Assembly (NCBI GenBank): GCA_964346815.1
Contig: CAYFWF010000003.1
Span: forward strand, 316,253 to 380,252
Length of the DNA: 64,000 nt
Direction: 5' to 3'
DNA from: CAYFWF01 sp964346815
GTDB lineage: Bacteria > Acidobacteriota > Aminicenantia > Aminicenantales > Aminicenantaceae
Positions 27,201 to 34,771 of the stretch are shown one piece after another (the stretch's first letter is position 1; each line of letters opens with the position of its first letter). The position numbers were made by a program, and so were the translations under genes. The notes under the pieces are model-generated. The model was not told where the DNA came from. It was given only the letters and a program-made list of their open reading frames with translations, and ran no database searches.

Positions 27201-27413
27201 AAATCTGAATACACCTGTCTCCGTCGTCACATAAGTTAAATCCCCCATCATTGAAGGAGATGTGGCTGTAACTGTGACACCAGGTAGAGGGTTGCCTTCC
27301 TCGTCCGTAATCACTCCTCTGATTGATCCAGTGGTCTGCTTGGCAAATGATGTGGCGGTAAGGCCGACTGAAAGGAAGAGAATGAGTAAAATTTTAATTG
27401 AAATTTTACGCAA
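24294..27413 (-). CDS. Oar-like TonB-dependent outer-membrane receptor
   Basis: 1039 residues starting with TTG, AAGGAGG five bases upstream. Signal peptide about 1-24. Then a carboxypeptidase-regulatory-like domain (GSIRGVITDEEGNPLPGVTV), a TonB-box-like stretch and plug (about 115-250: ISVVMDKDLLKNIPMARD, NTYAFDGVNMNDPV, YINVVTRSGGNQFSGG), and a long beta-barrel to the C-terminal aromatic residue (LSARFSF). Oar-type receptors import or bind large substrates such as peptides or glycans across the outer membrane with TonB energy. It is a single gene. A consensus sigma-54 promoter lies about 240 bases upstream, so the leader is long. No SusD partner is present. Confidence 0.92.
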   Translation of the reverse strand: MRKISIKILLILFLSVGLTATSFAKQTTGSIRGVITDEEGNPLPGVTVTATSPSMMGDLTYVTTETGVFRFPALPVGRYTITAELPGFKTFVREEVIVRVGMAVTIDIIMEVTALEEQITVTAASPVVDVEQSKISVVMDKDLLKNIPMARDLYDIVNAAPGAISENVTYRRTSSIHGGTVRSNTYAFDGVNMNDPVVMYPLTNINFDVMDEVELVTAGHPASVGYTDGAYINVVTRSGGNQFSGGAVVYYTSEGMNQHLWREEEISAFEVSKPTVDKLNFDGSATLGGPIITDKLWFFSNARYIQTDQLTNFIPFTDIRGVSHESYDWNHKEMLGFIKLTGQLTTNLKLMGMFNYVDRYRPMYEQPGSRTIFQATRIWDHEKDYTGTGVLSYVLDQNTFFDIRGSYVHRWFPLPMQETVQDLPRLYEQGDLYGSLTNARFNETYLRKRFQVGAYFTRFQDNFLGGNHEFKGGVEFEDAYGDWDWWRPNPSGYYFDQRNPGGYYYSYDRGGDGVLNDGYFFTYICGPESGSTHIKDKGNRIGAYIQDSATFGERLTINLGIRYDRSTGWKPEVTKAQSASDLAYWIGENLIKPDVASRYPDNFPEGLNPYAEDTSPEWKDIIVWNSFSPRFGLTYDVFGDGKTAVKASFSRYTEYLMLQYFSTLHPFYPRSFGAYYEDSAPPFLGETAEPWEAITVDDHFYLPRYDYRGMDFNFAKKRLDPDTKSPINNELTFGVWQEVFRNFSVGVNYIYKWKDNIMEDGRYAPDTDEWWYHMDQAGAKKYWIPYQTTIPGTDDYPDRDVTFYVLTNDSPQTFYRLTNIKELERKYWAFELIFNKRMADGWQLNGSVVYSKAYGNVGGWYGESWGWSGAGDSPNYFVNRFGRQGIDRPLQIKLMGTAQLPYRFFLSAYYQFMTGSPWGRYATIYPDSDWCSANDAYRTGYGVYIEPRDERQNRDWNTLDLRLEKEFMLGEFGTLGFYVDAMNVLGWSDVNVDRDDVYRWYPDAQGFDQSGTKYLESSYKVISSVSGIRTIKLSARFSF

Positions 27414-27641
27414 TTAAACCTCCTTAAAAATTATCTTTGTTTTACCCCCCCTGGTAAATCAAGGGAAGGCACCCTGCCTCTTTCCCTCTCATCTAAGCCA
27501 GGAATCGATAGAAAAGAGGCTCCCCTTAGATACTCGCTTATCCTGATTATCACCCCCTTTATTGAAGGATTTTCGAGTGAATGACAATAAAGTGAACAAC
27601 AGCCATTCAGAATCATTTACGATTCACCCCATATCTGAGGA
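27414..27641 (-). other. Long structured 5' leader of the TonB receptor gene
   Basis: If transcription starts from the sigma-54 promoter at 27653-27668, about 228 bases precede the TTG start. The leader can form GGCA-ggg-TGCC within a GGGAA/TTCCC arm (about 27470-27495) and TTTACC/GGTAAA (about 27440-27458) just before the ribosome site. No known riboswitch class is recognised. The rest of the 455-base gap up to 27868 holds the promoter and AT-rich sequence. Confidence 0.3.
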
Positions 27642-27652
27642 ATTAATTTTAA

Positions 27653-27668
27653 GCAATATTTGTGCCAA
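27653..27668 (-). promoter_or_regulatory. Consensus sigma-54 promoter of the TonB receptor gene
   Basis: On the minus strand TTGGCAC-AAATA-TTGCT, a full match to the sigma-54 consensus with GG and GC 10 bases apart. Isolated half sites TGTTC (27685) and TGTCT (27714) lie upstream but do not form a 21-bp pair. Confidence 0.7.
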
Positions 27669-27868
27669 TGCTCCAAAAACAATATGTTCTTTAAAATCAA
27701 TAACTTATAGATATGTCTTTTTAATGGTCAGAAATAAAAATATTCAAAAAATTGAATTTGCTTCAATTTTTTGGATAGATTGATCATCCAGAAAGAGCAG
27801 TCCTAACTGATGAGACGCCTTGTTTTTGTCAGAATCACTTCAAGTTTAAAAAGGCACCTTGTCCTGAA

Positions 27869-28075
27869 GTGAGGGGAATTAACCTGATCGCCTGGCCGAT
27901 GGCATACTTGGTCATGTCTAGATGGCTGCAGAATTTTGCTTATCGAACCAGTATCGGTATCGGTATGTTTCTTTTGGCAGGAGGAGCTGCTTGGATCATC
28001 GCTTATCTCACCGTTGTCTATCAAGCCATAAGAGCATCACTCGCTGATCCTGTCAGAGTGTTGAAATACGAATAG
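27869..28075 (+). pseudogene. C-terminal remnant of an ADOP-type permease
   Basis: 67 codons matching only the last two membrane helices of the permeases in this window: NLIAWPMAYLVMSRWLQNF, AYRTSIGIG, a hydrophobic helix, VYQAIRASLADP and the end VLKYE. The rest of the gene is gone; upstream 27790-27868 is not coding. The parent was on the plus strand. It shows that at least one more permease copy once existed here. Confidence 0.8.
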
Positions 28076-28122
28076 GGTGGGGACAAACGAACCGCTCTTA
28101 TCAGAAAAGAGGGAAAGTGGGC

Positions 28123-28521
28123 TTACCCTATGGCAGTCCTGGTAATTTTCGCCACTAAGTTTGCCGTCGGATCAGGACACCGGACGTATTCTGTCGTGAC
28201 TCCCTCAGGATCGATCACTTTTTCATAGGGAGTCCCTTCATATTTCCAGCTCAACGTAACGCCATGTTCGAGAAGTCGAATAAAATCCTGCATGCTGGCC
28301 AACAACCAGGGGCAAATATTCCCAATATCCTTTGGATATTCGAACTTATCCCCCTTCTTGTGACACCATGTATCCTCTCGAGCTTCATAGATTTCAATTT
28401 CGATTTTGTATTTACGTCTTTTATCCTGTCCGCTCGCATAGCCCATGTTGAACATCACTGGCATCGCCGCAAAGCCGGCAAAGCCGCATCCTGTTTTGCC
28501 TAAAAAATCTCTCCGTTTCAT
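28123..28521 (-). CDS. TAT-exported TIGR04076-like protein
   Basis: 132 residues, GGAGG four bases before ATG. A twin-arginine signal opens it (KRRDFLGKTGCGFAGFAAMP). The body, KYKIEIEIYEAREDTWCHKKGDKFEY, then ICPWLLASMQDFIRLLEHG, fits the small TIGR04076 family (Cys, GDKF, ICPW-A pattern), whose role is unknown. The two Cys (TWCHKKGD and ICPW) could bind a metal or cofactor, which would explain export by the TAT route after folding. It stands alone; 28522-28717 upstream holds no promoter I can name. The family call is moderately sure. Confidence 0.65.
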   Translation of the reverse strand: MKRRDFLGKTGCGFAGFAAMPVMFNMGYASGQDKRRKYKIEIEIYEAREDTWCHKKGDKFEYPKDIGNICPWLLASMQDFIRLLEHGVTLSWKYEGTPYEKVIDPEGVTTEYVRCPDPTANLVAKITRTAIG

Positions 28522-28717
28522 TCTTCCTCCATCTTAGAATTTGAGGCATTTAAGATTATCTATCATAGCACTATTTTTCTAATTCCTGTATGTTCTCGCC
28601 ATTTGCCTTCCCATACCGTTAGTGCATCAGTTTGAGATTTTCCTCCGATACGTGGCCGTGATGACTGAAACCCCCACCGAAATTTTTAAAATATGCATCA
28701 ATTCATGAAGGATGGTC

Positions 28718-31355
28718 CTATTCGTATCGCAGACTGTCCGCGGGGTTGGCACAAGCCGCTCTGATGGTCTGAAATAGAAATGTGAGTATGGCTATAGAGA
28801 TCGTTATAAGACCAGACAAAAGGAAGATGAACCACCCCATATTCGCTCTGTATGCAAAATTCTGGAGCCATTTGTTCATCAATAGCCAAGCCAAAGGCAA
28901 AGCAACGATAGTGGCCAATAGAATCCATTTAATAAATTCTTTAGACATCAACAGGATAATACTCCCCGTAGAGGCGCCGAGCACCTTCCTGATGCCGACT
29001 TCTTTTGTCTTCAGCTCTGCAGTAAAGGACACCAGGCCAAGAAGCCCTAGGCAGGCAACCAGGATGGAAAGAGAGGAAAAGATAACGAAAATATTCCGCA
29101 TCTCCTTTTCGCTTGTATAGAGCTGATTGATACGATTATCGAGGAAGCTGAATTCAAATGTTTCTCCAGGAAATGAGCTTTCCCATTTTTCTTGGATAAA
29201 AGTCAGCGTTCTCTCGATATCACCTGGCATAATTCTCACTGAAATCCTACGGATATAGTCTGGATAAAGGATCAGCGCCATTGGTTCAACTTCTCTCCGA
29301 AGAGATTTATAGTTGAAATTTCTTACCACACCCACAATTTTGGCTGCACTTTCAGAATACGGCCCTCCCAGCTTTTTTCCGACTGCTTCTTCAGGTTTCC
29401 AGCCAAACCTCTGAGCTGCAGATTCATTCAGCATGAGGGTCCCGGTTGTATCCGTGCTGAACTCTCTCGAGAACGTCCGCCCCGCAAGAACCTCCATCCG
29501 GTACGTATGCACGTAATCATAGTCGCTGAAAAACAGATACAAGCTTATGGGCTCATTTGAATCCAGTCGATTATAACTGCTGTTGCTGTAATGAGAATCC
29601 GCAGGGACTTCGGATGAGGCAGATACGGATACAATCTGGGAGCTGTTTTTCAGTTCGTTCCGGAAGGATTCATAATTTTGAGCGATCTGTTGGCTTTTTA
29701 CAGGAAGAATGACCACATTTTCCTTATCATAACCCAAAGACCGGGTCTGGATGTATTTCATCTGTTTATAAACTGTGAACATGCCGACAATCAATACAAT
29801 CGAAATGCTGAATTGAAAGACGACCATGTTCCTGCGGAAAACAGACTTTCCGCCTCCTGCCTGCGGGCCTCCTTTCAAAACATCGACAGGTTCGAACCGA
29901 GTGAGATATAAGGCAGGGTATAAACCGGCTAACACACCGACAAGAAAAGTCGCTCCAACCAGAATAATCAGATTCTCCGGCTGCAAGAGCACGGATAGCG
30001 ATAGATTTTCGGCAAACATCTTATTAAAGGCCTGAATGATCAGAGAACTCATAACAATCGCAAACCCTAAGGAAACAAAAGCCAACAATACAGATTCCTG
30101 AATAAACTGTCCCTTGAGCTGGGTCTTGTCTGCGCCCACTGTTTTGCGAAGACTCACTTCTTTGGCTCTTTTGTTGGCACGGGCCGTGGATAGATTCACG
30201 AAATTCAAGCAAGCAATAATCAAGATAAGGACTGCAATTGAAGAGAAAATATAGACCGAAGAGATACTCCCTCCTGGTTCTACCTCCCAATTGGCACTGG
30301 GATACAAATGGATATCGGTAATAGGAAAAAGATGCATTGTCAGTACATCGTGGATTCCCATGTCTTTATTCAATATAAGCAGGTCCCCATAATGGGGCTC
30401 CAGTCGCTGAGTGACAAACGTCTTGAGCTTCTCCTCAAGATGGGATTTCGAAGTGCCTTCCGAGATCAGCACATAGGTATAGAGGTAATTGCTTCTCCAA
30501 TCGGCAAACCGCTCTTCGGGAAAGGAGGCGATTGAGATCAGCATATCGAAATGAACATGGGAATTTGCGGGCACCTCTTCTAAAATTCCTGTAACTTTAA
30601 AGTCCACCAGTTTTCCTTGCCATTCGAAGGTCAGCGATTCTCCCAAGGCATCTTCTATCCCAAGATATCTCAATGCATTTGTGCGGCTTAAAACCACTGT
30701 CATCGGATCGGTGAGAGCGTTCTTTTCATCGCCTTCTTCCAAACCGAAATCAAATATTTCGAAAATTGAATTATCCACTGCATACGACTCCTGCCGGTGA
30801 ATCTCACTTTTGTGGTCTTTAATTGCAAATTCTCTTCTCCAGAATCTTACGGCATTGACGATCTCTGGATAATCCTCGATCAGGGCTTGTTTGTAAGCTC
30901 CTCCCACAATAGGCCATCTGCTGTAGAGGTTGTCGCGCAATAATTCGCGCTCAATTCTGTAGATTCTGCCAGCATTTTCATGGAAACGGTCATAACTCAA
31001 TTCCTGCAGCACCCAAAGGCTGATGATCAAACAGATGGAGAGTCCGACCGCCAGGCCGAATACATTGATAAATGAATACAATTTCTGCCGAATAAAATTC
31101 CGGTAGGCAATTTTCAGATGATTCATGAGCATGGTGCACCTCCAGAACACAATGAGTTTTATATATCCAGCAGTCGATTTTAGTGTGTTACCCCAATACC
31201 AGAGCCTCGCCCTGAATCCGCCCTCAGATTTCTGGATCTCTGTAAAAGTCTCTTCAAAATCTTCGATGATGGAATGCTTCTCGTGGTAGGCCGACATCAG
31301 GCTTAAGAGTCTTCTTGCAATGGATGGGCTGTGGATGATCCTTCTTTATGGACAT
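28718..31355 (-). CDS. ADOP-type permease with prefix domain, apparent frameshift near start
   Basis: The long frame gives about 859 residues (from 31297) with a prefix domain piece (HSIIEDFEETFTEIQKSEGG), a membrane helix, and the two FtsX signatures KEVSLRKTVGA and KEVGIRKVLGA, ending DSLRYE. The prefix domain is cut short at its N-terminus. The missing part is upstream: ATG 31355, three bases after the PadR stop, reads MSIKKDHPQ, then with one base removed from the GGG at 31326-31328 continues PSIARRLLSLMSAYHEKHS into the main frame. Either a real frameshift or a read error. Operon with the PadR gene just upstream, under a sigma-54 promoter. Confidence 0.85.
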
Positions 31356-31358
31356 TTC

Positions 31359-31682
31359 TTATTTTCCCGTGTCAAAACTCGGAATACTCTTTTTTAAATA
31401 TTCATGCATCTTGAGAGTCTCTTCAAGAGCCGCTTTCCCTCTTTTAGTTATACTGTATATGGTTTTGCTTCTTCCTCCCCTAATAGGCTTAGGATCGCTC
31501 TTGTGAGATGAGACATAACCCTTTCTGATAAGGACTTCCAGCAGATTATACAGCGTTCCATAGACAATCTCTTTTTCTGAGAGCTCAATAACCTTTTTTC
31601 TCAAAGGAGCACCATGGGAGCTCCCCTCTAACATCAGCAGGGCACTCAAGATGATTTCTTCCCTTACTGCTAAAATGGCCAT
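31359..31682 (-). CDS. PadR-family transcriptional regulator
   Basis: 107 residues: helix EEIILSALLMLEGSSHGAPL, then YGTLYNLLEVLIRKGYVSSH (recognition helix and wing), PIRGGRSKTIYSITKRG, and a C-terminal helix for dimer contact. It is of the short ADOP-linked PadR type. It is the first gene of a two-gene operon with the permease that follows. GGAGAG lies nine bases before the ATG. Unlike the PadRs at 6851 and 34449 it is read from a sigma-54 promoter, and ATGT..ACAT ends (31694-31718 region) around TTCGAA in its leader could be its own operator. Confidence 0.88.
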   Translation of the reverse strand: MAILAVREEIILSALLMLEGSSHGAPLRKKVIELSEKEIVYGTLYNLLEVLIRKGYVSSHKSDPKPIRGGRSKTIYSITKRGKAALEETLKMHEYLKKSIPSFDTGK

Positions 31683-31727
31683 ACAAACACTCTCCTATGT
31701 ATCATCGAATAGTTCGAACATATTGCA

Positions 31728-31743
31728 GCAAAAAACATGCCAG
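31728..31743 (-). promoter_or_regulatory. Sigma-54 promoter of the PadR-permease operon
   Basis: Minus-strand CTGGCA and TTTGCT, GG (31740-31741) and GC (31728-31729) 10 bases apart. It lies 43 bases from the shared UAS pair at 31785. Start near 31716, leader about 34 bases. Confidence 0.65.
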
Positions 31744-31784
31744 ACGTTTTATCTGAGATTTTTGAGCTTACATGAATGGAAATG

Positions 31785-31821
31785 TGTCCATTTCTGGACA
31801 ATCCTCATCCGTTTCCGGACA
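31785..31821. promoter_or_regulatory. Tandem 16-bp activator sites (UAS pair C), shared by divergent genes
   Basis: TGTCC-ATTTCT-GGACA (31785-31800) and CATCC-GTTTCC-GGACA (31806-31821), starts 21 bp apart. The second site is almost identical to the second site of pair A. The pair sits between two divergent sigma-54 promoters, 43 bases from one and 61 from the other. Confidence 0.65.
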
Positions 31822-31880
31822 GTGGAATATTTTTTCAGACAGTTCATATCAAAGCTTAAGGGGATACTGAGTCAGCGGTT

Positions 31881-31896
31881 CTGGCATATTTCCTGC
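31881..31896 (+). promoter_or_regulatory. Sigma-54 promoter of permease 31936
   Basis: CTGGCA and CCTGCA, GG (31883-31884) and GC (31895-31896) 10 bases apart. Start near 31908, leader of 28 bases to ATG 31936. Confidence 0.65.
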
Positions 31897-31935
31897 AAAT
31901 AGAGATTTGAAATGTCAAGTTAACAGGAGATTTAC

Positions 31936-34305
31936 ATGCTAGTCAATCACATTAAGGTTGCCTGGAGACATCTTAGAAAAAATAAAATCTATTCTGCCAT
32001 AACCATGTCCGGACTGGTTCTGGGATTGGGAGTCTTTATCCTGTTTGCTGTTTTGCTGTATTCTCAATTCAATTACAATTCGTTTCATAAGAATTTCGAG
32101 AGGATCTACAGCGTGGTTCAGGTGCTTCCCAGAGGTATAGAGAAAGACCACCATTCAGCCATAACCCCGGCGCCTTTGAAAGATGTTTTATTGGCTGAAT
32201 TTCCGGAGATCGAAAAGGCAGCAAGATTTTTTCTTCCTGGAAGAATGATCGTCAGATATGGAGATAATTTATTTTATGAAAGCAGGATTCGATTTGTCGA
32301 TCCTGATTTCCTGTCCATTTTCACGTTTGATCTTTTAAAGGCTGAAAAGGAAGCAGTTTTATCGAATCCTTATACCATCGTTCTCACCGAATCCTCGGCA
32401 TTGAAATATTTTGGGGATGAAGATCCCATAGGTAAAAGCCTGACCATAAACAACGATTTTGATGTTGTTGTCACCGGAATCACAGAAGACATCCCCGAGA
32501 ATTCGAGCATCCGTTTCGACTTCCTGGTGTCCATGGAGACAGCCAGAGCAATGGATATCCGAATGGATGACTGGGACAGTAACAATCAGGCGACATTCCT
32601 GCTTCTCTCAGACGGCGCCGACCGTGTAGAGGTGGATACGAAGTTGATTTCCCTTATTGAAAGATATTATCCCGATTCTCCGAAATCTCCGAAGCGTCTC
32701 TATCTTCACTCTATGCAGGATTTTCACCTGAATTCGTACGATATGGACTGTTATTGGAGCACTGCTCAATTGAGCCAGGTTGCGATATGGGTCGTTGCTG
32801 TTCTGATATTGATCATCGCCTGTATCAATTTCATGAATCTCTCCACGGCTCGTTATGCCATACGCGCCAATGAAGTGGGAATCCGCAAGGTCGTCGGTGC
32901 CAAACGGTTGCAATTGATTCAACAGTTCTTGGGAGAGTCGATTCTGATGGCCTTTATTTCACTACCTGTGGCTGTATTGTTCTCCGAGCTCGCTCGTCCG
33001 GGATTGGTCGCGATTATAGGAGGGGGGATCTATATAGCTCCGATTTGGGATTTTCATCACGTCTTGCTCCTGGCTTTCGGAGTAACCATACTCACTGGTC
33101 TATTTGCGGGAAGTTATCCCGCTTTCTATGTGTCGGCCTTTCAGGCGGTTCAGGTATTCAAGGGAAGAAGCACAAAAGGAAAGACAAGCAGTCGATTACG
33201 CAAGATACTGGTGGTCACTCAATTCACATTTTCCATTATATTGATTCTGATGACCATAATCACCGTAAAACAAACCCATCACAACCTAAATGTCGATCTT
33301 GGTTTCGAAAGAACTGGAATCATCGCTGCAAATTTATCTCATGAAGCCAAGGACAAACTCGACATTTTAAAAAAAGAGTTGGTAAGGCACACAGATATTG
33401 TCTCAGTCTCAGCAGCCGCCGCGTTGCCTATTGAATGGGACACGGAACAGCAGGTCGTTCCCGAAGGAGTGGACAAAGATGACGCATGGAGTATGGATAC
33501 ATATGGAGTCGATTATGGTTTTGTTGAAACGATGGGAATAGAGATCCGGCAGGGCAGGAGCTTTTCTCAGGAATTCGCGGATGAGAACAACTTTATCATC
33601 AATGAGACAGCGGTTGAGCAACTCCAGTGGGAGAATCCTGTCGGAAAGCAACTGGCCGTCGGAGAAAAAAAGGGCATGGTCATCGGTGTCACCGAAGACT
33701 ATCATTTCAAATCGATATACTTGAGTAAAATTGCTCCGGCTGTGCTTCATCTCGATCCAGAAGACCTCAACTTTGTTTATGTAAAAGCTTCTTCTCCAGA
33801 TAAAATATCCAGCGCAGTTGAATACACGAAGGGGCAATGGAACATCTTATTCCCGAACATGCCCTTTGAGTATGAGACTCTAGAGAATGCGTTCCAGGAT
33901 ATGAACAGCGGCGATAAAACGGCTGATATGACAGGAACTTTGGGATTAATGGCGATATTTCTGTCCTTTCTGGGATTGTTCGGGCTTTCTTCTTATGCCG
34001 TCGAACGGAGAATAAAGGAGATCGGCATCCGGAAAGTACTCGGAGCATCGGTCTCTGGGATCGTTCGAATGCTCATTAAAGACTTCATGAAACTGGTTGT
34101 CATTGCCAACATCATTGCCATCCCTGTTGCCTACTTTTTTATGGATAGACTGATCCGTTTTATTTATTCCTACCCCATAAATATCGGAGCCAGCGTTTTT
34201 ATCATGTGTGCAATCTTTTCGTTGTTTGTCGCTTTCATGACCGTCTCATCTCAGACCATAAAATCGGCTCTATTGAATCCGGCAAAAAGTCTGAGATACG
34301 AGTGA
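31936..34305 (+). CDS. ADOP-type FtsX/MacB-like permease, no prefix domain
   Basis: 789 residues. Starts MLVNHIKVAWRHLRKNKIYS and goes directly into the first membrane helix (about 17-42). Signatures NEVGIRKVVGA (about 315) and KEIGIRKVLGA (about 693) mark the two FtsX units, each preceded by a periplasmic core. It ends SLRYE. AACAGGAG lies upstream of the ATG. No PadR of its own; it diverges from the PadR-permease operon on the minus strand and shares its activator sites. It should act in the inner membrane on a periplasmic substrate. Substrate and ATPase unknown. Confidence 0.9.
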   Translation: MLVNHIKVAWRHLRKNKIYSAITMSGLVLGLGVFILFAVLLYSQFNYNSFHKNFERIYSVVQVLPRGIEKDHHSAITPAPLKDVLLAEFPEIEKAARFFLPGRMIVRYGDNLFYESRIRFVDPDFLSIFTFDLLKAEKEAVLSNPYTIVLTESSALKYFGDEDPIGKSLTINNDFDVVVTGITEDIPENSSIRFDFLVSMETARAMDIRMDDWDSNNQATFLLLSDGADRVEVDTKLISLIERYYPDSPKSPKRLYLHSMQDFHLNSYDMDCYWSTAQLSQVAIWVVAVLILIIACINFMNLSTARYAIRANEVGIRKVVGAKRLQLIQQFLGESILMAFISLPVAVLFSELARPGLVAIIGGGIYIAPIWDFHHVLLLAFGVTILTGLFAGSYPAFYVSAFQAVQVFKGRSTKGKTSSRLRKILVVTQFTFSIILILMTIITVKQTHHNLNVDLGFERTGIIAANLSHEAKDKLDILKKELVRHTDIVSVSAAAALPIEWDTEQQVVPEGVDKDDAWSMDTYGVDYGFVETMGIEIRQGRSFSQEFADENNFIINETAVEQLQWENPVGKQLAVGEKKGMVIGVTEDYHFKSIYLSKIAPAVLHLDPEDLNFVYVKASSPDKISSAVEYTKGQWNILFPNMPFEYETLENAFQDMNSGDKTADMTGTLGLMAIFLSFLGLFGLSSYAVERRIKEIGIRKVLGASVSGIVRMLIKDFMKLVVIANIIAIPVAYFFMDRLIRFIYSYPINIGASVFIMCAIFSLFVAFMTVSSQTIKSALLNPAKSLRYE

Positions 34306-34387
34306 GGATGAGGAACTCAGTCTTTAGAAGCACTCGCGAGCAATTAGCATTTGACCTACCGCAATAAAAAATATCTGATTATTGATT

Positions 34388-34440
34388 AAAAAATCTTGAC
34401 TTATTTCAAATATCTTTTAAAATAGTATAAGATATCAGGT
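34388..34440 (+). promoter_or_regulatory. PadR-operon promoter with operator-like dyad
   Basis: TTGACT (34396-34401), 16 bases, TAAAAT (34418-34423). A perfect 7-bp dyad, ATATCTT (34410-34416) and AAGATAT (34429-34435), covers the -10. The first 13 bases and the GATATnAGGTTA block match the promoter at 6786-6840 with the same 31-base distance between them. Confidence 0.6.
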
Positions 34441-34448
34441 TAAGTTAT

Positions 34449-34766
34449 ATGTATAATTTGACGAGAACCGAAGAGGAAATTCTCTTGACGATATGGGATC
34501 TCAAGGATGAAGCCTATCTTGTCGCTATCAGGAGGCGGCTGAATTCGATCAGGGAAAGGAGCCTCACCATAGGAGCTGTCCATATCCCTCTCTCGAAGCT
34601 TGAAAAAGCCGGGATCGTGGAATCTTATTTTGGAGAAGCGACGCCAAAAAGAGGCGGACGCCGGAAAAGAATTTACATGTTAACCAAGGCAGGGATCGAG
34701 CTTCTAAAAAAACAAAAGAAAATAAGAGATAAAATTTGGTCTGGATTCAGTCAGTCCTATTCCTGA
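34449..34766 (+). CDS. PadR-family transcriptional regulator
   Basis: 105 residues: LTRTEEEILLTIWDLKDEAY, GAVHIPLSKLEKAGIVESYF (recognition helix and wing), TPKRGGRRKRIYMLTKAG. A close relative of the PadR at 6851, sharing the GAV-PL--LEK-G-V-SYF core and the TPKRGGR wing, and with a matching promoter. PadR proteins are dimeric repressors of the adjacent transport gene. Its stop is five bases before the permease start. The dyad over its -10 suggests self-repression. Confidence 0.9.
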   Translation: MYNLTRTEEEILLTIWDLKDEAYLVAIRRRLNSIRERSLTIGAVHIPLSKLEKAGIVESYFGEATPKRGGRRKRIYMLTKAGIELLKKQKKIRDKIWSGFSQSYS

Positions 34767-34771
34767 AAGCA

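Noticed and set aside
27414..27641. A known riboswitch in the TonB leader
   Set aside because: No conserved core of the c-di-GMP, cobalamin, TPP or similar classes could be found by eye.
27685..27729. A UAS pair upstream of the TonB promoter
   Set aside because: Only half sites TGTTC and TGTCT, 29 bases apart, without matching right halves.
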